Notes: generated from the sequence alone by a model not told the origin. A stretch of 64,000 nucleotides of DNA from Eublepharis macularius (GCF_028583425.1 NC_072791.1:41175368-41239367); one strand, 5' to 3'; counted from the stretch's first letter, positions 48,093-59,450 are shown. Translations and numbers: made by a program.

Positions 48093-49637
48093 CTAGGGAA
48101 ACAAGGAATGGAGGACAGCCCTTGCAACAGCTACATCCTCATTGGCATTTACATCCACAGCGTAATGCCGTACAAAGGTATCGGCGGACGACCAAGTTGC
48201 AGCCCTGCAAATATTAGCTAAAGGTATACCCTTGAGCAGTGCCGAAGACGTCGCCTGGGACCGTGTGGAGTGAGCCCTGACACCCAAAGGACAGTCCACC
48301 TTAGCCGTGGCATAGGCCTTCACAATGGCTGTCACAATCCAACGGGACACCGTCTGTGCAGACGCCCTGCGGCCCTTGTCCTTCGCCCCGAAACACACAA
48401 AAAGGTAGGGACTGTTCCTGAACACCCTTGTCCTCTCCAAATAGAAAGCCAAAGCCCTCCGCAGATCCAAACTGTGGAGGGCCTTTTCCCCTTTAGTTGA
48501 AGCTTCAGGGAAAAATACAGGCAGAGAAATCTCTTGTGAAAGGTGGAAGGTTGACACCACCTTGGGCAGGAACGAAAGACACGGTCGCAAGACCACCTTA
48601 TTCGCATGAAAGCGAAGGAACGGGGGGTCTGCCCTAAGAGCAGCCAGCTCGCTGACCCGTCTGGCAGAAGTGATCGCCACGAGGAATGCCACCTTGTAGG
48701 AGAGCAAGTCCAGAGGGCACGTAGCCAAAGGCTCAAAAGGGGGCAACATCAACCTGGCCAGGACTAGTGAGAGAGACCACTGGGGCACAGGGGGCGACAC
48801 AGGCGGGTAAAGATTAAGCATCCCCTTCAAAAACTGGCGAGACTTATGGTGAGAGAAAACCGTGCAGCCATCCACCCGATCATGGAATGCAGAGATGGCC
48901 GCAAGGTGCACCTTCAGAGATGCTACACTAAGGCCCTGGTCTTTCAGCTCGCAAAGATAGTCTAAGACCATCCCCAAGGGGCTATCCATAGGCGCCACCT
49001 TCCTAGAGGCAGCCCAAGCCTCAAACCTACTCCACTTTGCCTTGTAGGCATGCCGTGTGGAGGGCTTCCTAGCGTTCAGTAGGACCTTCCTGACGGGCTC
49101 AGAGAAACCTAGGGACGGGGCCGAATCCGCCAAGCGGTCAGGTGTAGTTTCCTGGGCTCGTGGTGAAAGAGCTCCCCGTGTAGGAGGAGATCCCTCCGGG
49201 GCGGAAGGGCCACGTAAGTTCGGCCGGACATCTCCAGCAGCTTCGGGAACCAGAGCTGCCGTGGCCAGAACGGAGCCACTAAGATGCAGTCCGTGTTGTC
49301 CCTCTCCACCTTGCACAGCACCCTGGGTATGAGAGGGACGGGCGGAAACATGTAATGTAGTCCCCGGGCCCAAGTAAATTGGAAGGCATCCCCAATAGAG
49401 AGGGGATCGCTCCCTGCCCGAGAACAAAAGACCTCGACCTTGGTGTTTGACGACGTCGCAAACACGTCTATGCTCGGGCGACCCCACTTCCGAAAGATCG
49501 GCCCAGCGTACTTTGCGTTGAGCCCCCATTCGTGATTCAGCATGTGCACCCTGCTGAGAGTGTCCGCCTGCACATTGTCCGACCCAGCTACATGAATGGC
49601 GCGAAGCGTCACCCCATTCCTGATTGCCCATTCCCAA
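48093..49637 (-). CDS. DIRS tyrosine recombinase (overlaps the RT frame)
   Basis: The open frame is 514 codons long, but its first 170 or so overlap the RT/RNase H frame and look like a shadow. Recognisable recombinase starts near KPSTRHAYKAKWSRFEAWAA, the SAM-like core-binding part. Catalytic residues are Arg in TSARRVSEL (about residue 327), His and Arg in RAHSTRSQA (about 456 and 459) and Tyr in FVRHYAVD (about 492). It ends HSLFP. The enzyme would integrate the circular element DNA by strand exchange through a 3'-phosphotyrosine. No ATG lies just after the RT stop, so expression by frameshift, by re-initiation in the overlap (ATG near 49631) or by splicing is possible. Confidence 0.9.
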   Translation of the reverse strand: MGMGNQEWGDASRHSCSWVGQCAGGHSQQGAHAESRMGAQRKVRWADLSEVGSPEHRRVCDVVKHQGRGLLFSGRERSPLYWGCLPIYLGPGTTLHVSARPSHTQGAVQGGEGQHGLHLSGSVLATAALVPEAAGDVRPNLRGPSAPEGSPPTRGALSPRAQETTPDRLADSAPSLGFSEPVRKVLLNARKPSTRHAYKAKWSRFEAWAASRKVAPMDSPLGMVLDYLCELKDQGLSVASLKVHLAAISAFHDRVDGCTVFSHHKSRQFLKGMLNLYPPVSPPVPQWSLSLVLARLMLPPFEPLATCPLDLLSYKVAFLVAITSARRVSELAALRADPPFLRFHANKVVLRPCLSFLPKVVSTFHLSQEISLPVFFPEASTKGEKALHSLDLRRALAFYLERTRVFRNSPYLFVCFGAKDKGRRASAQTVSRWIVTAIVKAYATAKVDCPLGVRAHSTRSQATSSALLKGIPLANICRAATWSSADTFVRHYAVDVNANEDVAVARAVLHSLFP

Positions 49638-51001
49638 ATGAGCGTGGCCTCCCTGCAGAGGATCATGGACACCGTGCCGCCCTGTTGGTTCAGGTAATAC
49701 ATAGCGGTAGTGTTGTCCGTCTGCACCAGCACCTGATGGTTCTGCAAGATTGCTGTGAACGACATAAGTGCAAAACGAACAGCCCTCAGTTCAAGCACAT
49801 TAATATGGAGACCCCTTTCTCTCTCAGACCAAACATCCTGAACACACAGCTCCCCACAGAAAGCCCCCCACCCCTGCAGAGAGGCGTCCGTGGTTACGGA
49901 GAACTCGGGATGATGGAAACCAAATGGGGTCCCCTTAAACAAATTAACATCCGACAACCACCAGTTCAGAGAGGATATAACGGCTCTGGGAACAGAGAAT
50001 TTAGCAGTCGGAGGATGCTGTAAAGCATTGTATCTCCTCACAAACCAATTCTGAAGCGGGCGCATCCGCAGCCTCGCAAAAGGGACCACCGGAGTCGCAG
50101 CAGCCATATGCCCTAACAAGCATTGAATCATGCGCACTGGCTGATAGCGATTCCGTCTAAACAGGGTTACCAGTCTCTTCAAAGAACGTGCCCGCTCTGG
50201 AGGCAATAAAGCCTTGGCCTCCCCTGAGTCGAACACTGCCCCAATATAAGGCACAACACGGCTAGGTGTCAGCTTAGATTTTTCAAAGTTAACCAGGAGG
50301 CCTAAGCGTTCGCAAGTGTCTAGCACCAATGCCACATCTTGCAGAAGCTTAGCCTCCGAGCTCGCCGTTATGAGCCAATCGTCGAGATAGGGATAGATGG
50401 TACAGCCCTGCTCTCGAAGAAAGGAAACCACAGGAGCCACGCACTTAGTAAACACACGTGGGGCTGTGGAAAGGCCGAAGGGGAGAACCTTGTAACGGAA
50501 TACCTGCTGCTTGTAAACGAAGCACAGAAATTTCCTGTGCTCCTCCAAGATCCCCACGTGGAAATACGCGTCCTTTAAATCCAGGACAGCGAACCAATCC
50601 CCCTTCCTCAAAAGGGCAATTATAGCAGGCAGTGTGATCATTTTAAACTTGGTGACCCTTAGAAAGGCATTTAGGCCCCTAAGATCCAAAATTGGACGTA
50701 GACCCCCATCCTTCTTAGGGACTAGGAAGAACCGGGAAAAGAAACCCCTCACAGATTCCACAAAGGGCACCTCTTCCACAGCACCCTTAGCCAAGAGGGA
50801 CCGAATTTCATCCTCCAGCTCAACCAAGGTATTATTCACCGCACTCAGCGGTGAAGTACACATCGGCAGTTCAGTGAATTCCAGCCCGTACCCCTTATCA
50901 ACAATTGTTAAGACCCATGAGTCAGATGTTATTGACTCCCATTCAGACAAAAAAGGACTGAGTCTGTCCGAAAAGTTCAGGGCTGCCGCAGGGCCGGGTC
51001 T
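49109..51001 (-). CDS. DIRS reverse transcriptase / RNase H
   Basis: The frame is open from directly after the Gag UGA and shares Gag's phase. The first in-frame ATG is about 50 codons in. RT motifs are FFLVPKKDGGLRPILDLRGL, VLDLKDAYFHV, LPFGLSTAPRVF and the YLDD box (about residues 205-208 counted from 51001). RNase H acidic residues are in TTDASLQGWG, INVLELRAV, QTDNTTAMYYL and QADTLSR. A C-terminal conserved block (DVFATSSNTKVEVFCSR, APFWPRQLWFPKLLEM) follows, as in DIRS proteins. It probably includes the region called MT in the family, but I cannot confirm methylase motifs. It overlaps the recombinase frame by about 530 bases. No stops or frame breaks interrupt it. Confidence 0.93.
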   Translation of the reverse strand, partial: RPGPAAALNFSDRLSPFLSEWESITSDSWVLTIVDKGYGLEFTELPMCTSPLSAVNNTLVELEDEIRSLLAKGAVEEVPFVESVRGFFSRFFLVPKKDGGLRPILDLRGLNAFLRVTKFKMITLPAIIALLRKGDWFAVLDLKDAYFHVGILEEHRKFLCFVYKQQVFRYKVLPFGLSTAPRVFTKCVAPVVSFLREQGCTIYPYLDDWLITASSEAKLLQDVALVLDTCERLGLLVNFEKSKLTPSRVVPYIGAVFDSGEAKALLPPERARSLKRLVTLFRRNRYQPVRMIQCLLGHMAAATPVVPFARLRMRPLQNWFVRRYNALQHPPTAKFSVPRAVISSLNWWLSDVNLFKGTPFGFHHPEFSVTTDASLQGWGAFCGELCVQDVWSERERGLHINVLELRAVRFALMSFTAILQNHQVLVQTDNTTAMYYLNQQGGTVSMILCREATLIWEWAIRNGVTLRAIHVAGSDNVQADTLSRVHMLNHEWGLNAKYAGPIFRKWGRPSIDVFATSSNTKVEVFCSRAGSDPLSIGDAFQFTWARGLHYMFPPVPLIPRVLCKVERDNTDCILVAPFWPRQLWFPKLLEMSGRTYVALPPRRDLLLHGELFHHEPRKLHLTAWRIRPRP

Positions 51002-53167
51002 TCAGAACTGCCTTCCAGCCCCTTGCGGATCTTTCTGCTGGGGTGGAGGTTGAGACGAGCGGGGCTTGAACGGCCTACGCCTCCTGCCTTGGTGTTGAGC
51101 TGGGGTATACTGGCGCTGCGAAGTAGGATACTGCGGATAGTACGGACGGGGTTGGTATCTGCTGCGGTACTGGTAGGGATTATACCTCGACGAGTACCGA
51201 GACTTGAACGTGGACCTGTCCGCCGGAGTGACCCCCAGGGAGCGAGCTGTTTGCCGGTCCTCCTTCTTCTTCTTAAGCGCCTCGTCGGTGGTGGTAGAGA
51301 AGAGGGAGTCACCCTCGAAGGGCAGACGTTCAATCTTGGCCCTCACCTCCTGCGGGAGGGCAGTTGACCGCAACCACGAGTGTCTCCTCAGAAGCACTGC
51401 TGATGCCATACCCCGAGCCGCCGTGTCAGCTGCATGACTTCCAGCATTCATCTGTTGTTTTGATAATCGTACTGCCTCCGTCTGCAGCAACGACACCACC
51501 GCCTTCTTGTCAGCAGGGAGGTCAGTGACATAGTTGGCTAGCTTCTCCCATAGGTAGAGCTGATAGCCCGCCATAATTGTTTGATAGTTGGCTATCCGGA
51601 GGGCTAAAGCAGCGACTGAGTACTGACGCCTACCCAGTGCGTCCATTTTCTTTCCCTCCTTATCCGGTGGTACGGAGGAGGACCCCGACTTCTTGTGCTG
51701 AATCTCCTCAGCTATCAAGGATGATGGTGGAGGGTGCTTGATGAGAGACTGCCACGTCCCTTGTTTGATCTTATACATCTGTTCGATGCGTTTGGACGTG
51801 GCAGGCAGGTCAGATGGTGACTTCCAGACCTTGTCGATGATCTCCTCCAAGCCCTCCAACATAGGAAAACCTACTGTAGCCGGGTTCTCTCCATAGATCC
51901 TGCACAGCAGCTTGTCTTTCGTCTTCGGGACCACGGAAGATACGTCAATCTCCAAGGCCTTGGACATGCGGGCCATTTGGTCTGCATAAATCCGCAGGTC
52001 CTCGAAGGGAGAGCTGGTGGATGGACCAACATTGTCGTCTGGGGATGGTTCAGAGAACGACTCAGAGCGGTAGCCGGACCCCACATCCTCGTCATCCTCA
52101 TCAGACGGAAGAGCTGATACTTCGTCTCCTGGGAAGGGTGGGGGCAACCACTCACGACGGCTAGACGACGACGGCCCCGGATCCGACGATCTGAAGCCAG
52201 GCGGAGCCCCTTTCCACTGGCACCGAAAGGCCTCAGGTAGATCTGTAGCCTGTCGATGACGCGCAGCCACAGACCGTTCGGATCCGACTCGCTCGGATCC
52301 GACACTCCCCTCCGACCAGTACCGCTGACTACGGGCAGACTGTGCAGGCGAAGGATCCCTGGTCGCCTCTCGGATCCGACGACGCGGAGCCGGGCTCGAT
52401 TCCGGTGTTGGCGAACGCCGCCCACTCGACAGGACCACATAGGCCCCGGGATCCGGCACCTCTTCCTCAAGGAGGGGACGGTCAGGGGAGTCTAGGTGAG
52501 GCGACGGCGTAGGTGGAGACACCAGGACCACCTCCTCTGCAGGCCGGCGCCGAGGGGACCGAGAACGATGTTTGGTCTTCTTAGCCTTCTTCTTCGGCAC
52601 CGAATCGGAGGAAGCTTTCGGAACCGATGTCCTCTTGGTTGACGCCTTTCGCGCAGTCTCCGGTCCCGGGACTGACGCAGGCCTTTCGATCGACGCCGGG
52701 GCTGATCGTATCGGTTCCGACTCTCCAGGTTCCGGCCTCGGAGTCGACCTCCCCGGTTCCGACCTCACCGACGCCGACTTGTGCGGGGACTTCGCAGACC
52801 TCGCCACCGAGCTTGCCCTCGATGCAGGCTTGTCCGCCAGGCGGGATGTAGCCACCGATTTTGAAGAGGCTACAGAGCCCGCTCGCGACCGGCTCCCGAC
52901 ATGGGTGGAGGTTCGGCCAGCCTTCTCCGCGGCCCCAGGTTTCTCCGCCTCGGAGGGCCCAGGGGCATCCAAGACCCGCTGCCACAGTGAAGCCTTGAGG
53001 CGGGCAGACCGCTCCTGCCTGGCTTTATGCGTAAAGCCCTGGCAGATCTTACAAGTGGGGACCACATGTTCCTCCCCCAGACAAAGCAGGCAAAGGCTAT
53101 GCCCATCCGTTTGGGCCATTTTAGCACGGCACTGGGCACAGTGCTTAAACAGGGCTGTAGAAGCCAT
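51002..53167 (-). CDS. DIRS Gag-like protein
   Basis: The start is ATG at 53165-53167 (MASTALFKHC), chosen over an upstream non-ATG extension. About 721 residues. The N-terminus has paired cysteines (HCAQCRAKM, CLLCLGEEH, CKICQGF) that look like a treble-clef zinc site. A long Ser/Arg/Pro-rich basic region follows (KKKAKKTKHRSRSPRRR). An acidic linker (LPSDEDDEDVGSGY) leads to a conserved helical part, LRIYADQMARMSKALEI to YKIKQGTWQSLIKHP. The C-terminus is Tyr/Arg/Gln-rich (RYNPYQYRSRYQPRPYYPQY), suited to RNA binding. It ends at TGA 51002-51004 with the RT frame continuing in phase. Role as a nucleocapsid is inferred from position. Confidence 0.85.
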   Translation of the reverse strand: MASTALFKHCAQCRAKMAQTDGHSLCLLCLGEEHVVPTCKICQGFTHKARQERSARLKASLWQRVLDAPGPSEAEKPGAAEKAGRTSTHVGSRSRAGSVASSKSVATSRLADKPASRASSVARSAKSPHKSASVRSEPGRSTPRPEPGESEPIRSAPASIERPASVPGPETARKASTKRTSVPKASSDSVPKKKAKKTKHRSRSPRRRPAEEVVLVSPPTPSPHLDSPDRPLLEEEVPDPGAYVVLSSGRRSPTPESSPAPRRRIREATRDPSPAQSARSQRYWSEGSVGSERVGSERSVAARHRQATDLPEAFRCQWKGAPPGFRSSDPGPSSSSRREWLPPPFPGDEVSALPSDEDDEDVGSGYRSESFSEPSPDDNVGPSTSSPFEDLRIYADQMARMSKALEIDVSSVVPKTKDKLLCRIYGENPATVGFPMLEGLEEIIDKVWKSPSDLPATSKRIEQMYKIKQGTWQSLIKHPPPSSLIAEEIQHKKSGSSSVPPDKEGKKMDALGRRQYSVAALALRIANYQTIMAGYQLYLWEKLANYVTDLPADKKAVVSLLQTEAVRLSKQQMNAGSHAADTAARGMASAVLLRRHSWLRSTALPQEVRAKIERLPFEGDSLFSTTTDEALKKKKEDRQTARSLGVTPADRSTFKSRYSSRYNPYQYRSRYQPRPYYPQYPTSQRQYTPAQHQGRRRRPFKPRSSQPPPQQKDPQGAGRQF

Positions 53168-53358
53168 TCCGAGGGGCAAGCCAAAACGCGAAGTCAAATA
53201 CAGTCCGGATCGATACACTACCAAATCAGTCAGTCCAAATCACGAAGCAGAAGAAAGGTCAAGTTCAGAATCCAAGTCAAGCACGAGAAAGCAATCCAAA
53301 GGCACAGGAAAAAACACGGAGCTACAAGCGAACGTTCTCCTCAAGCGGCGGCAAGAAT

Positions 53359-53540
53359 AGAACTGAGGGAAGGGGCCGTTGGCCGCTGAGGAGCATGTGA
53401 CCGTTTGGGCGGGAAACGGTCGCTGAGGCGCGCGGCAAACGGCCCCTTCGGAGCTGGGAAAGCGATAAAAAAATCTTCCGGCGGCTGGCCTGCGCGTGCG
53501 CAGTACCCATGTGTGGAGGCACAGAAGAACGAAGATGAAC
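53359..53540 (-). repeat. DIRS 5' inverted terminal repeat
   Basis: Reverse-complement partner of 47504-47660 with no mismatch over 157 bp. The outer end is CACAGAAGAACGAAGATGAA and flanking DNA begins about 53541. As the transcription start side, it should contain the promoter. Confidence 0.92.
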
Positions 53541-54557
53541 CCAACGTTATGTTAAAGTGGATTTTGGCAGTAAGCACATTATTTTAAATATGTTGAAGCA
53601 AGACAAAGGGAGTCATTACATCAAATTACTTTAAAATGCAATAGCACTTCATGTAGTCATTGTATTCCTAATGAATAATACAAATGCAAGCATTTTATTA
53701 TTTACAGTCTGCTCCCCCATGAGTGTTGGGAATTTTTAAGGAATTTTTCACAAAAAGTAACTAATTAAGAAAGAACAAAATATAACCCATTTTGTTATTT
53801 TTATTATTATAATCTTAATTGGAAAAAAATGGTAATATTCAGATTCATTGAAATCTAGCTATCTGATTTGGAGGCCAGGGAGTTCAGAGGTAGTAGGGAA
53901 AGTGAAGAGACAGTGACTCAGTAGATAGGTAACTGATAGGGTCATTAGCAGATTCACACACAGATCTCGCCACCAAAGAGAATTTCTGGTGTTGTGTACA
54001 CCAGTCAGGTTCATTAGCTTGTAGGAAGGCTTTGGTTTGATTCTGTATAAACAGCAATTGTTCCTGTTTACTTAGCGTTGTGCTCTCTTTCAGGTTGTGT
54101 CACCTAGGCACAGAGACAACATTTATCTTGAACATGCAGGCATACTGGCTGGCAACAGTGCAGACTGGGAGGGGAGGCAGATAACATCCCCCCCACACAC
54201 ACACACGTGATGGGGAATGCCTACCAGGACGTCTTAATGGCTGTGCCTTGCAGTCTATCATACATTTACATACAGATGCAAACTAGCCTAGGAATGAACC
54301 AGACAAGTGAGATCAATGATGAGGTTGGTTCTGGGATCTGTTGATGACTTCAATGTTCCTTTCTGAATTTGACTGGGGAAAAGTAAGGGCTTAGCTCCTC
54401 TGGCTTGCATTTCCCATTTATTTTTTATTTAAAATATTAATATATTCAGCTGTTATCCTCAGGACACATTGAAAACCCACTGAAATCAATAGAAATGATT
54501 AATGAATAAGCGTATAGAAAACGAGTAACAATAATATATAAATAAAACATTCTTATA
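53541..54557. other. no gene seen
   Basis: AT-rich intronic sequence with an (AC) run near 54193. No exon is recognised. Confidence 0.4.
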
Positions 54558-54565
54558 ATTAAAAG

Positions 54566-54960
54566 TAGAGATGGGCACAAACCGGAAAAAAGCGAACTGT
54601 GTAGTTCGTGGTTCATTGCATTTCATGAACCACGAACCATGAACTTTCACGAACCTGGCGCCCCCTGTGGTTCATGAACCGGTTCATTTGGTTTGTGAAA
54701 ATGTCACATCCAGGTCAGCAAATCATCACTTCCGGGCCAGCAGAAGGTCTGTAGGAAGTCCATCCCTTGTTGCCAAGGAAACTGATTGATCAGCACCAGG
54801 CTGTCTGCAGTGATGAACCAAAAAATGAACCAAACGAACCAGCCTAAAGTTCATGGTGGTTTGTCAGAAATGGGCTCTGACGAACCACCGGTTCATGAAC
54901 CACGAACTGGCCTGGTTCATCACAAACTTTGGTTCGTGTTTTGGTTTGTGCCCATCTCTA
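54566..54960 (-). mobile_element. hAT-type MITE rich in GAACC motifs
   Basis: The termini TAGAGATGGGCACAAACC and GGTTTGTGCCCATCTCTA are perfect inverted repeats. They are flanked by ATTAAAAG (54558-54565) and ATTAAAAC (54961-54968), 7/8. The interior is the reverse complement of the 17365-17764 copy (CTTCCGGGCCAGCAGAAGG, CAGCACCAGGCTGTCTGCAG). Non-coding. Confidence 0.88.
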
Positions 54961-54968
54961 ATTAAAAC

Positions 54969-56084
54969 AAATAAAAATGTAGTGGGGAGATACACCTTAG
55001 TGCACATCCACAATATATTGGCATGGCATAGTTCTTAATTCAATTCTGTTTCAAGTAGGGATGTCAGATTACAGTAATAAATAACCTAGTAGAATTAGGG
55101 TTAGTGATTGTTATACAACGTCATCTTGGAGTATTTAGATCCTCCACTACTTTGATGACTCAGCTTGAATTCTACATAAAAGATCAACTCCTACTTGGGT
55201 ATTTGCTAGCTGCATGCCACAATTTGCTTAGCTGCAGCAGCCCTTTTCCAAGCAAATTGTAGGAGCAATTTGCCCAAGTGATCCCCTGCAAGTTGCCTTG
55301 GGAAACCAGTTGTGTAAAATGAGAAATATCTCTTTGCAGAGGAAGTGCATGAGATGGGTTCATTGGTAAAATTTAAATTGATCCAAGACTTGTGGGAGCT
55401 GGTTTTTCCATGCAGCACCCGCAATATCACCATGATGTATGAAGCAAGTCCGATTGCAGCTCAGATCTTAGTGAACGGGGTTGTTTTCCTGATCAATTTA
55501 TGACCCCAACTGCAGCCTGACACAAGCTTTCATCAAAGAGAGAAAGGAAAGGACTAAAAAAAAAAGTTAATTTAAAAGAGAGAGGTCAACAACATAGAAG
55601 CAAAGGAAACCTGTTTCCTTTTAAATGTGGTAAAGGTTGACTTTTAACCCCAGTAGGTCTGGTCTTTGGCATAAGGTCTTATGAGTAGTTTGGCTTCCAT
55701 CGATCCAAGCCTCTAAGCTGTTCTTTCCGTTTGATTGTACTAATATTTAGATGCACTAGGGCTCTCCTGCGACCATAGACAAAAGTAGCCAGAGACTAAA
55801 TTGCAGTGGTTATCAATCTGAGCTTTGAACTCAGTTATCTTGGCAGGCAAGTCCTTGTTAACTACAACAAAAACACAGCAGAGCTCCCTGATGTATAAAA
55901 CAACAGGGTTCTCAGAATTGCTGCAGGGGAGCTCTTCTTTACAGGAACTGAGTTTGCTGCCTGTCATTTACAATAGAGTGGTCTAGAAAGGGTGTTTGCT
56001 GCAAGGTGCACTTTTGCAAAGGGAGCTGGAGGATTCAGGGGGCCTTTATGAAGGAGAATATGAAATGTTTTCTGTAGAAAAATT
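54969..56084. other. no gene seen
   Basis: No exon, RNA gene or repeat recognised. Confidence 0.4.
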
Positions 56085-56452
56085 GGCAAGGGCCTGATTG
56101 CTGCACGCTTAGTCCGGGGCTGGGGTTTGAGCCGTTTAAAAGGCCCTTTTTCTACCTTGCAAGCTGCAGATCCCTTTAAACTATTAGCTGGCAGGCGGCA
56201 AGAGGGGGATCCCCCCCGCGCTGCCTGCCAGCTGATAGTTTAAAGGGACCTGCAGCTTGCAAGGCAGGAAAAGTTCCCTTTAAACTGTTAAATGCCCTTT
56301 TCCCTGCTGCTGCTAAGCAGCCGGAAAGGGGAATTTAAACCCCATGAACCACGAACCATGAACTGTGCCAGTTCCGTGCCAGTTCATGGCTTCTGGTTCG
56401 TGAAAACCCACGAACCTCACGGTTTGAGTTTTTTTGGGTTTGTGCCCATGTC
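56085..56452 (-). mobile_element. relative of the GAACC-motif hAT family with a large hairpin
   Basis: The right end GAACCACGAACCATGAACTG and GGGTTTGTGCCCATGTCTAC matches the 54566-54960 termini. The left part holds a hairpin of about 45-bp arms (CCTTGCAAGCTGCAGATCCC, then TTTAAACTATTAGCTGGCAG, against GCCTGCCAGCTGATAGTTTA, then AAGGGACCTGCAGCTTGCAA) around a GGGGGATCCCCC centre at about 56155-56263. The left terminus is not clear. Confidence 0.7.
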
Positions 56453-58209
56453 TACTGCAGACCTGCACAGCTATCCACCTAAAACTACCCTCATGGAAAC
56501 AAGACATTCTCTGTGGCAGAACTTTGGCTATGGAATTTTCTCCCTACACTCATCATTTATGTTGCTGAGCTTCAGGCTTTTGGAGTGAGCTTGGTATACT
56601 TTCAGATTTCATATGGTAGCACTTCTTGCAGGGATTAGTCACAAAAGTATACTCGCTCTGTTCTGAACTTCCACAGGAAATCCCAGAATTAATTTCTAGA
56701 AAATCTAAAACAAAATATTAAAAGACGGCAATGACAAGTAAGAATGACAAGTAAGTTATAAGCAGAAAACTGGAGGGGCCTTACATGGAACCTCTTTGTT
56801 GGAGAAAATCCACAGCTTAATGGTAGAGCACATGACCCCATCAGGTTTTCTCTGGTGGCACCACACATAAGGAACCAGTTCATAAAATCACTAGATTAAA
56901 ATTCATTTGACGTCAGATGCAAGGGTGACATCCTGATATATTTAAAATTAAATTGCTGAAGTGGTTTGTACAGATTAATTTTGTTTTCTAATGTATTATG
57001 GTTTTCTAATGTATTATGAATTGTTTTATTGGTTCTCAGCCTTATTGCTTTATTCTCAGTTTAGCTGGTTAATTTTAGAATTGGGAAATTGTACACCACC
57101 TTCGGTGCTTACGTATAATGCCAATTGATATATTTGATAAACAATAAATAGCACTATGGAGGAGAAGAAAATATTACCAGATGTGTGAACAGATGACTTT
57201 TAGGATGATGTCTTTAGGAGAAATGTCTTTTAGGTTTTTTTAAAGAAAGGGTAATTCTAGTACCAGTACTTAACACTTAGAAGTTGGCACTTCAGTATAT
57301 GGAGATGAGCCTGTTAAATGTGCGCGAATTTGGCTATGTGGTTTTAAGTTTGGTAGTTATGTGAACGCTTAAACTTGTCTTTCTCCATTTCAACATTGTT
57401 GGCAATCTTGACATTTATTATTTAGAAAGTAGCTGTAGGATGGCTTCTGGGCTGCTAATACCCATTACATTTAGAGCTTCCTGTGTGATTATTAATACAC
57501 AGTAGCATAATAATCACCAACAAAATGAAACTTAACAGTGAAGCAAATCTAATGGGATAGAATGTTAATTAAAAGGAGCAGAGAACTCATCACTTTAGTT
57601 TAGTCCTTCTACTGCAGAATAAGATGTTATATGGTGGAATTTTAATAGGAAAGGCTATTAGTTTCTCATAGATACTAATTTTCTTTATTGCTATTGCTTC
57701 ACAATTGCAACTTTCTTTCATACTGACGTGTTCATTATTCCTATTCATGGTCTTTTGCTCATGAACCTGAAGGTGAAATTGGAAATTGGAAATTTTCTTT
57801 AAAAGAATAAACACTGAGTGCACATAATCTTAGCGCTGGCACAACCTGCATCTCTATGCTATGCAGGTGTCCATATTCAAATCAAAATGGCCAGAGGCTT
57901 TGTACACATTATAACAAGGGGCAAGTCTTGTTACTGGATAAGAACTGCACTTTACTGCACTTCAAATATTCATTAAAAGCACACAATGTAGTCTTCCTAG
58001 GATTCTACTGTTCTATTTCAGAGGAGAATTGTCACATCTGAATGATATTCCATAACAAAAAGTCCCTGCAGGTGGGAAACTATCATGTTGGACAGAAAGC
58101 AGACTAGAACATTTCTCCCTGATGTGTTAGATTTCCGTATGCAAGAAGTTTTTATTTGAGATGCAGCAAACATACAAGTGTGGAGATGTCTGAAAATTGC
58201 AATCTTGGG
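56453..58209. other. no gene seen
   Basis: AT-rich sequence without recognisable exon or repeat. Confidence 0.4.
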
Positions 58210-58440
58210 TAGGGATCCCAGTGCTGCTGGTGGGGGCGGGGGATCCCCTGCTCCTACTCTCCACCCCTGCCTCTACTCACCTGGCCAGTGAGAGGGGAGC
58301 ATGGGAACAGGCCTCCCAGGTGCAACCCCAGGGTGGCATGATAATATTCTCAGGAGTGATGTAATTGCGCTGCACCAAGATCATTCCTGTGCTTTGCAGC
58401 AAGCCGATTTGGGCCCCCAAACAGGCTGAATCAGGAGGGG
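58210..58440 (+). repeat. dispersed repeat with GGATCCC core
   Basis: Same motif order as 3240-3500: GGGGGATCCCCTGC, CCTCCCAGGTGCAACCCCAG, CCTGTGCTTTGCAGCAAGCC, GATTTGGGCCCCCAAACAGG. Confidence 0.65.
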
Positions 58441-59161
58441 AGTCAGAAATCCAGATGATTTCACTTCTCTTATTCCCATCCCAAATTATCAGCCTGAGCT
58501 GCAGCCGAAGCTGCAGGATTTGGGTGGGAAGAAAAGACAGGCAATATGGATGCAGACAATAAGAACCATCTGCTCCCAAAGTGAAAACCAGATGCAGAGA
58601 GAATGGGAGTAAATCATTCTTATTTTCTCTAGCCAATTTGTCAGTTTCAAGTGGAGAGAAACAAATACTTCTTTAATCTCAACTCCATGTATGGGCTGCA
58701 GAGGATAGGAGTGATCTGCTCCTATTTTTTGCAGCAGAAGATAATTCCTTGGTGTGCAGGGGCATTCTGCTTCTTCACCACTACCTGAAACTGCTTGGGC
58801 CACAGAGAAGAGCAATCTGCTCCTGTTCTCCGCAACCTCAGCTGACTCTTTGGAGCAAAAGGGAAAAGAATCTGATCAACCCTGTTCTCCCTACGTTCGA
58901 TCCTTGCTGGAATAGAGTAGCTTTGTGACAGGATACAGAGCAGACAAAAAACTTCAGCTGATATCAGCTGAGCTGGCTTTCAACTCAACTTTTTTACTCC
59001 AATTTTTTCACAAGGTTCCTGCTTGGGGAGCAGTTTCTATTCTGCCGCTATTTGAATTGAACAAATTGGGTGATCAGCTCACCTGTGTTCAGGACAGCCA
59101 AGCACAGTGAATACAGGATATTTGGCTGTTGAACATGGTCACCATGAAATACGTAGAACTC
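58441..59161. other. no gene seen
   Basis: No recognisable exon or repeat. The short open frames are chance. Confidence 0.4.
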
Positions 59162-59225
59162 CTGGATGACAGCGTCTTCCTGGCACGATTTCATGCGAGA
59201 AGACGCTGTATTCCAGGTGTTTTGT
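59162..59225. repeat. short hairpin with CGTCTTCCTGGCAC core
   Basis: CCTGGATGACAGCGTCTTC pairs with GAAGACGCTGTATTCCAGG. The strand CAGCGTCTTCCTGGCACGAT resembles the arm of the 27203-27361 foldback. Confidence 0.65.
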
Positions 59226-59282
59226 TTTCCGGCAGCAGGTAAGATGTGTGAAAACGGCCTAGGAGTGTGAAGATACAAGTGT

Positions 59283-59385
59283 TAATCCTCACTGGGTGAT
59301 CTAGGGCCCAATCAGGTTCAGCCTCATAGGACTGTTGTGAAAATGAAATGGAGGAGGGAACAACCACAAGCTTGATCCTACCAAT
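59283..59385 (+). repeat. SINE body fragment
   Basis: CACTGGGTGATCTAGGGCCC, GCCTCATAGGACTGTTGTGA and AAATGAAATGGAGGAGGGAA follow the order of a squamate tRNA-SINE body. The head is missing. Confidence 0.5.
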
Positions 59386-59450
59386 TTAGCCCCCTGGTGA
59401 CAGTGTGTTCTTCTGGCTCAAAGAGGCCCTGGAGTGGAGCAAACGTATAG

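Larger units (their letters stand above)
47452..53540 (-). mobile_element. complete DIRS-type tyrosine-recombinase retrotransposon, about 6.1 kb
   Basis: The order on the minus strand is ITR, Gag, RT/RNase H, tyrosine recombinase, internal complementary region (ICR), ITR. The two ITRs share 157 bp identical in inverted orientation (47504-47660 and 53359-53515). The outermost ends differ, and both are represented in the ICR (about 47776-47867). No target duplication is seen, as expected for recombinase-mediated integration of a circular DNA intermediate. All three open frames lack obvious lesions apart from a UGA between Gag and RT. The identical ITRs and open frames suggest a young copy. Confidence 0.93.
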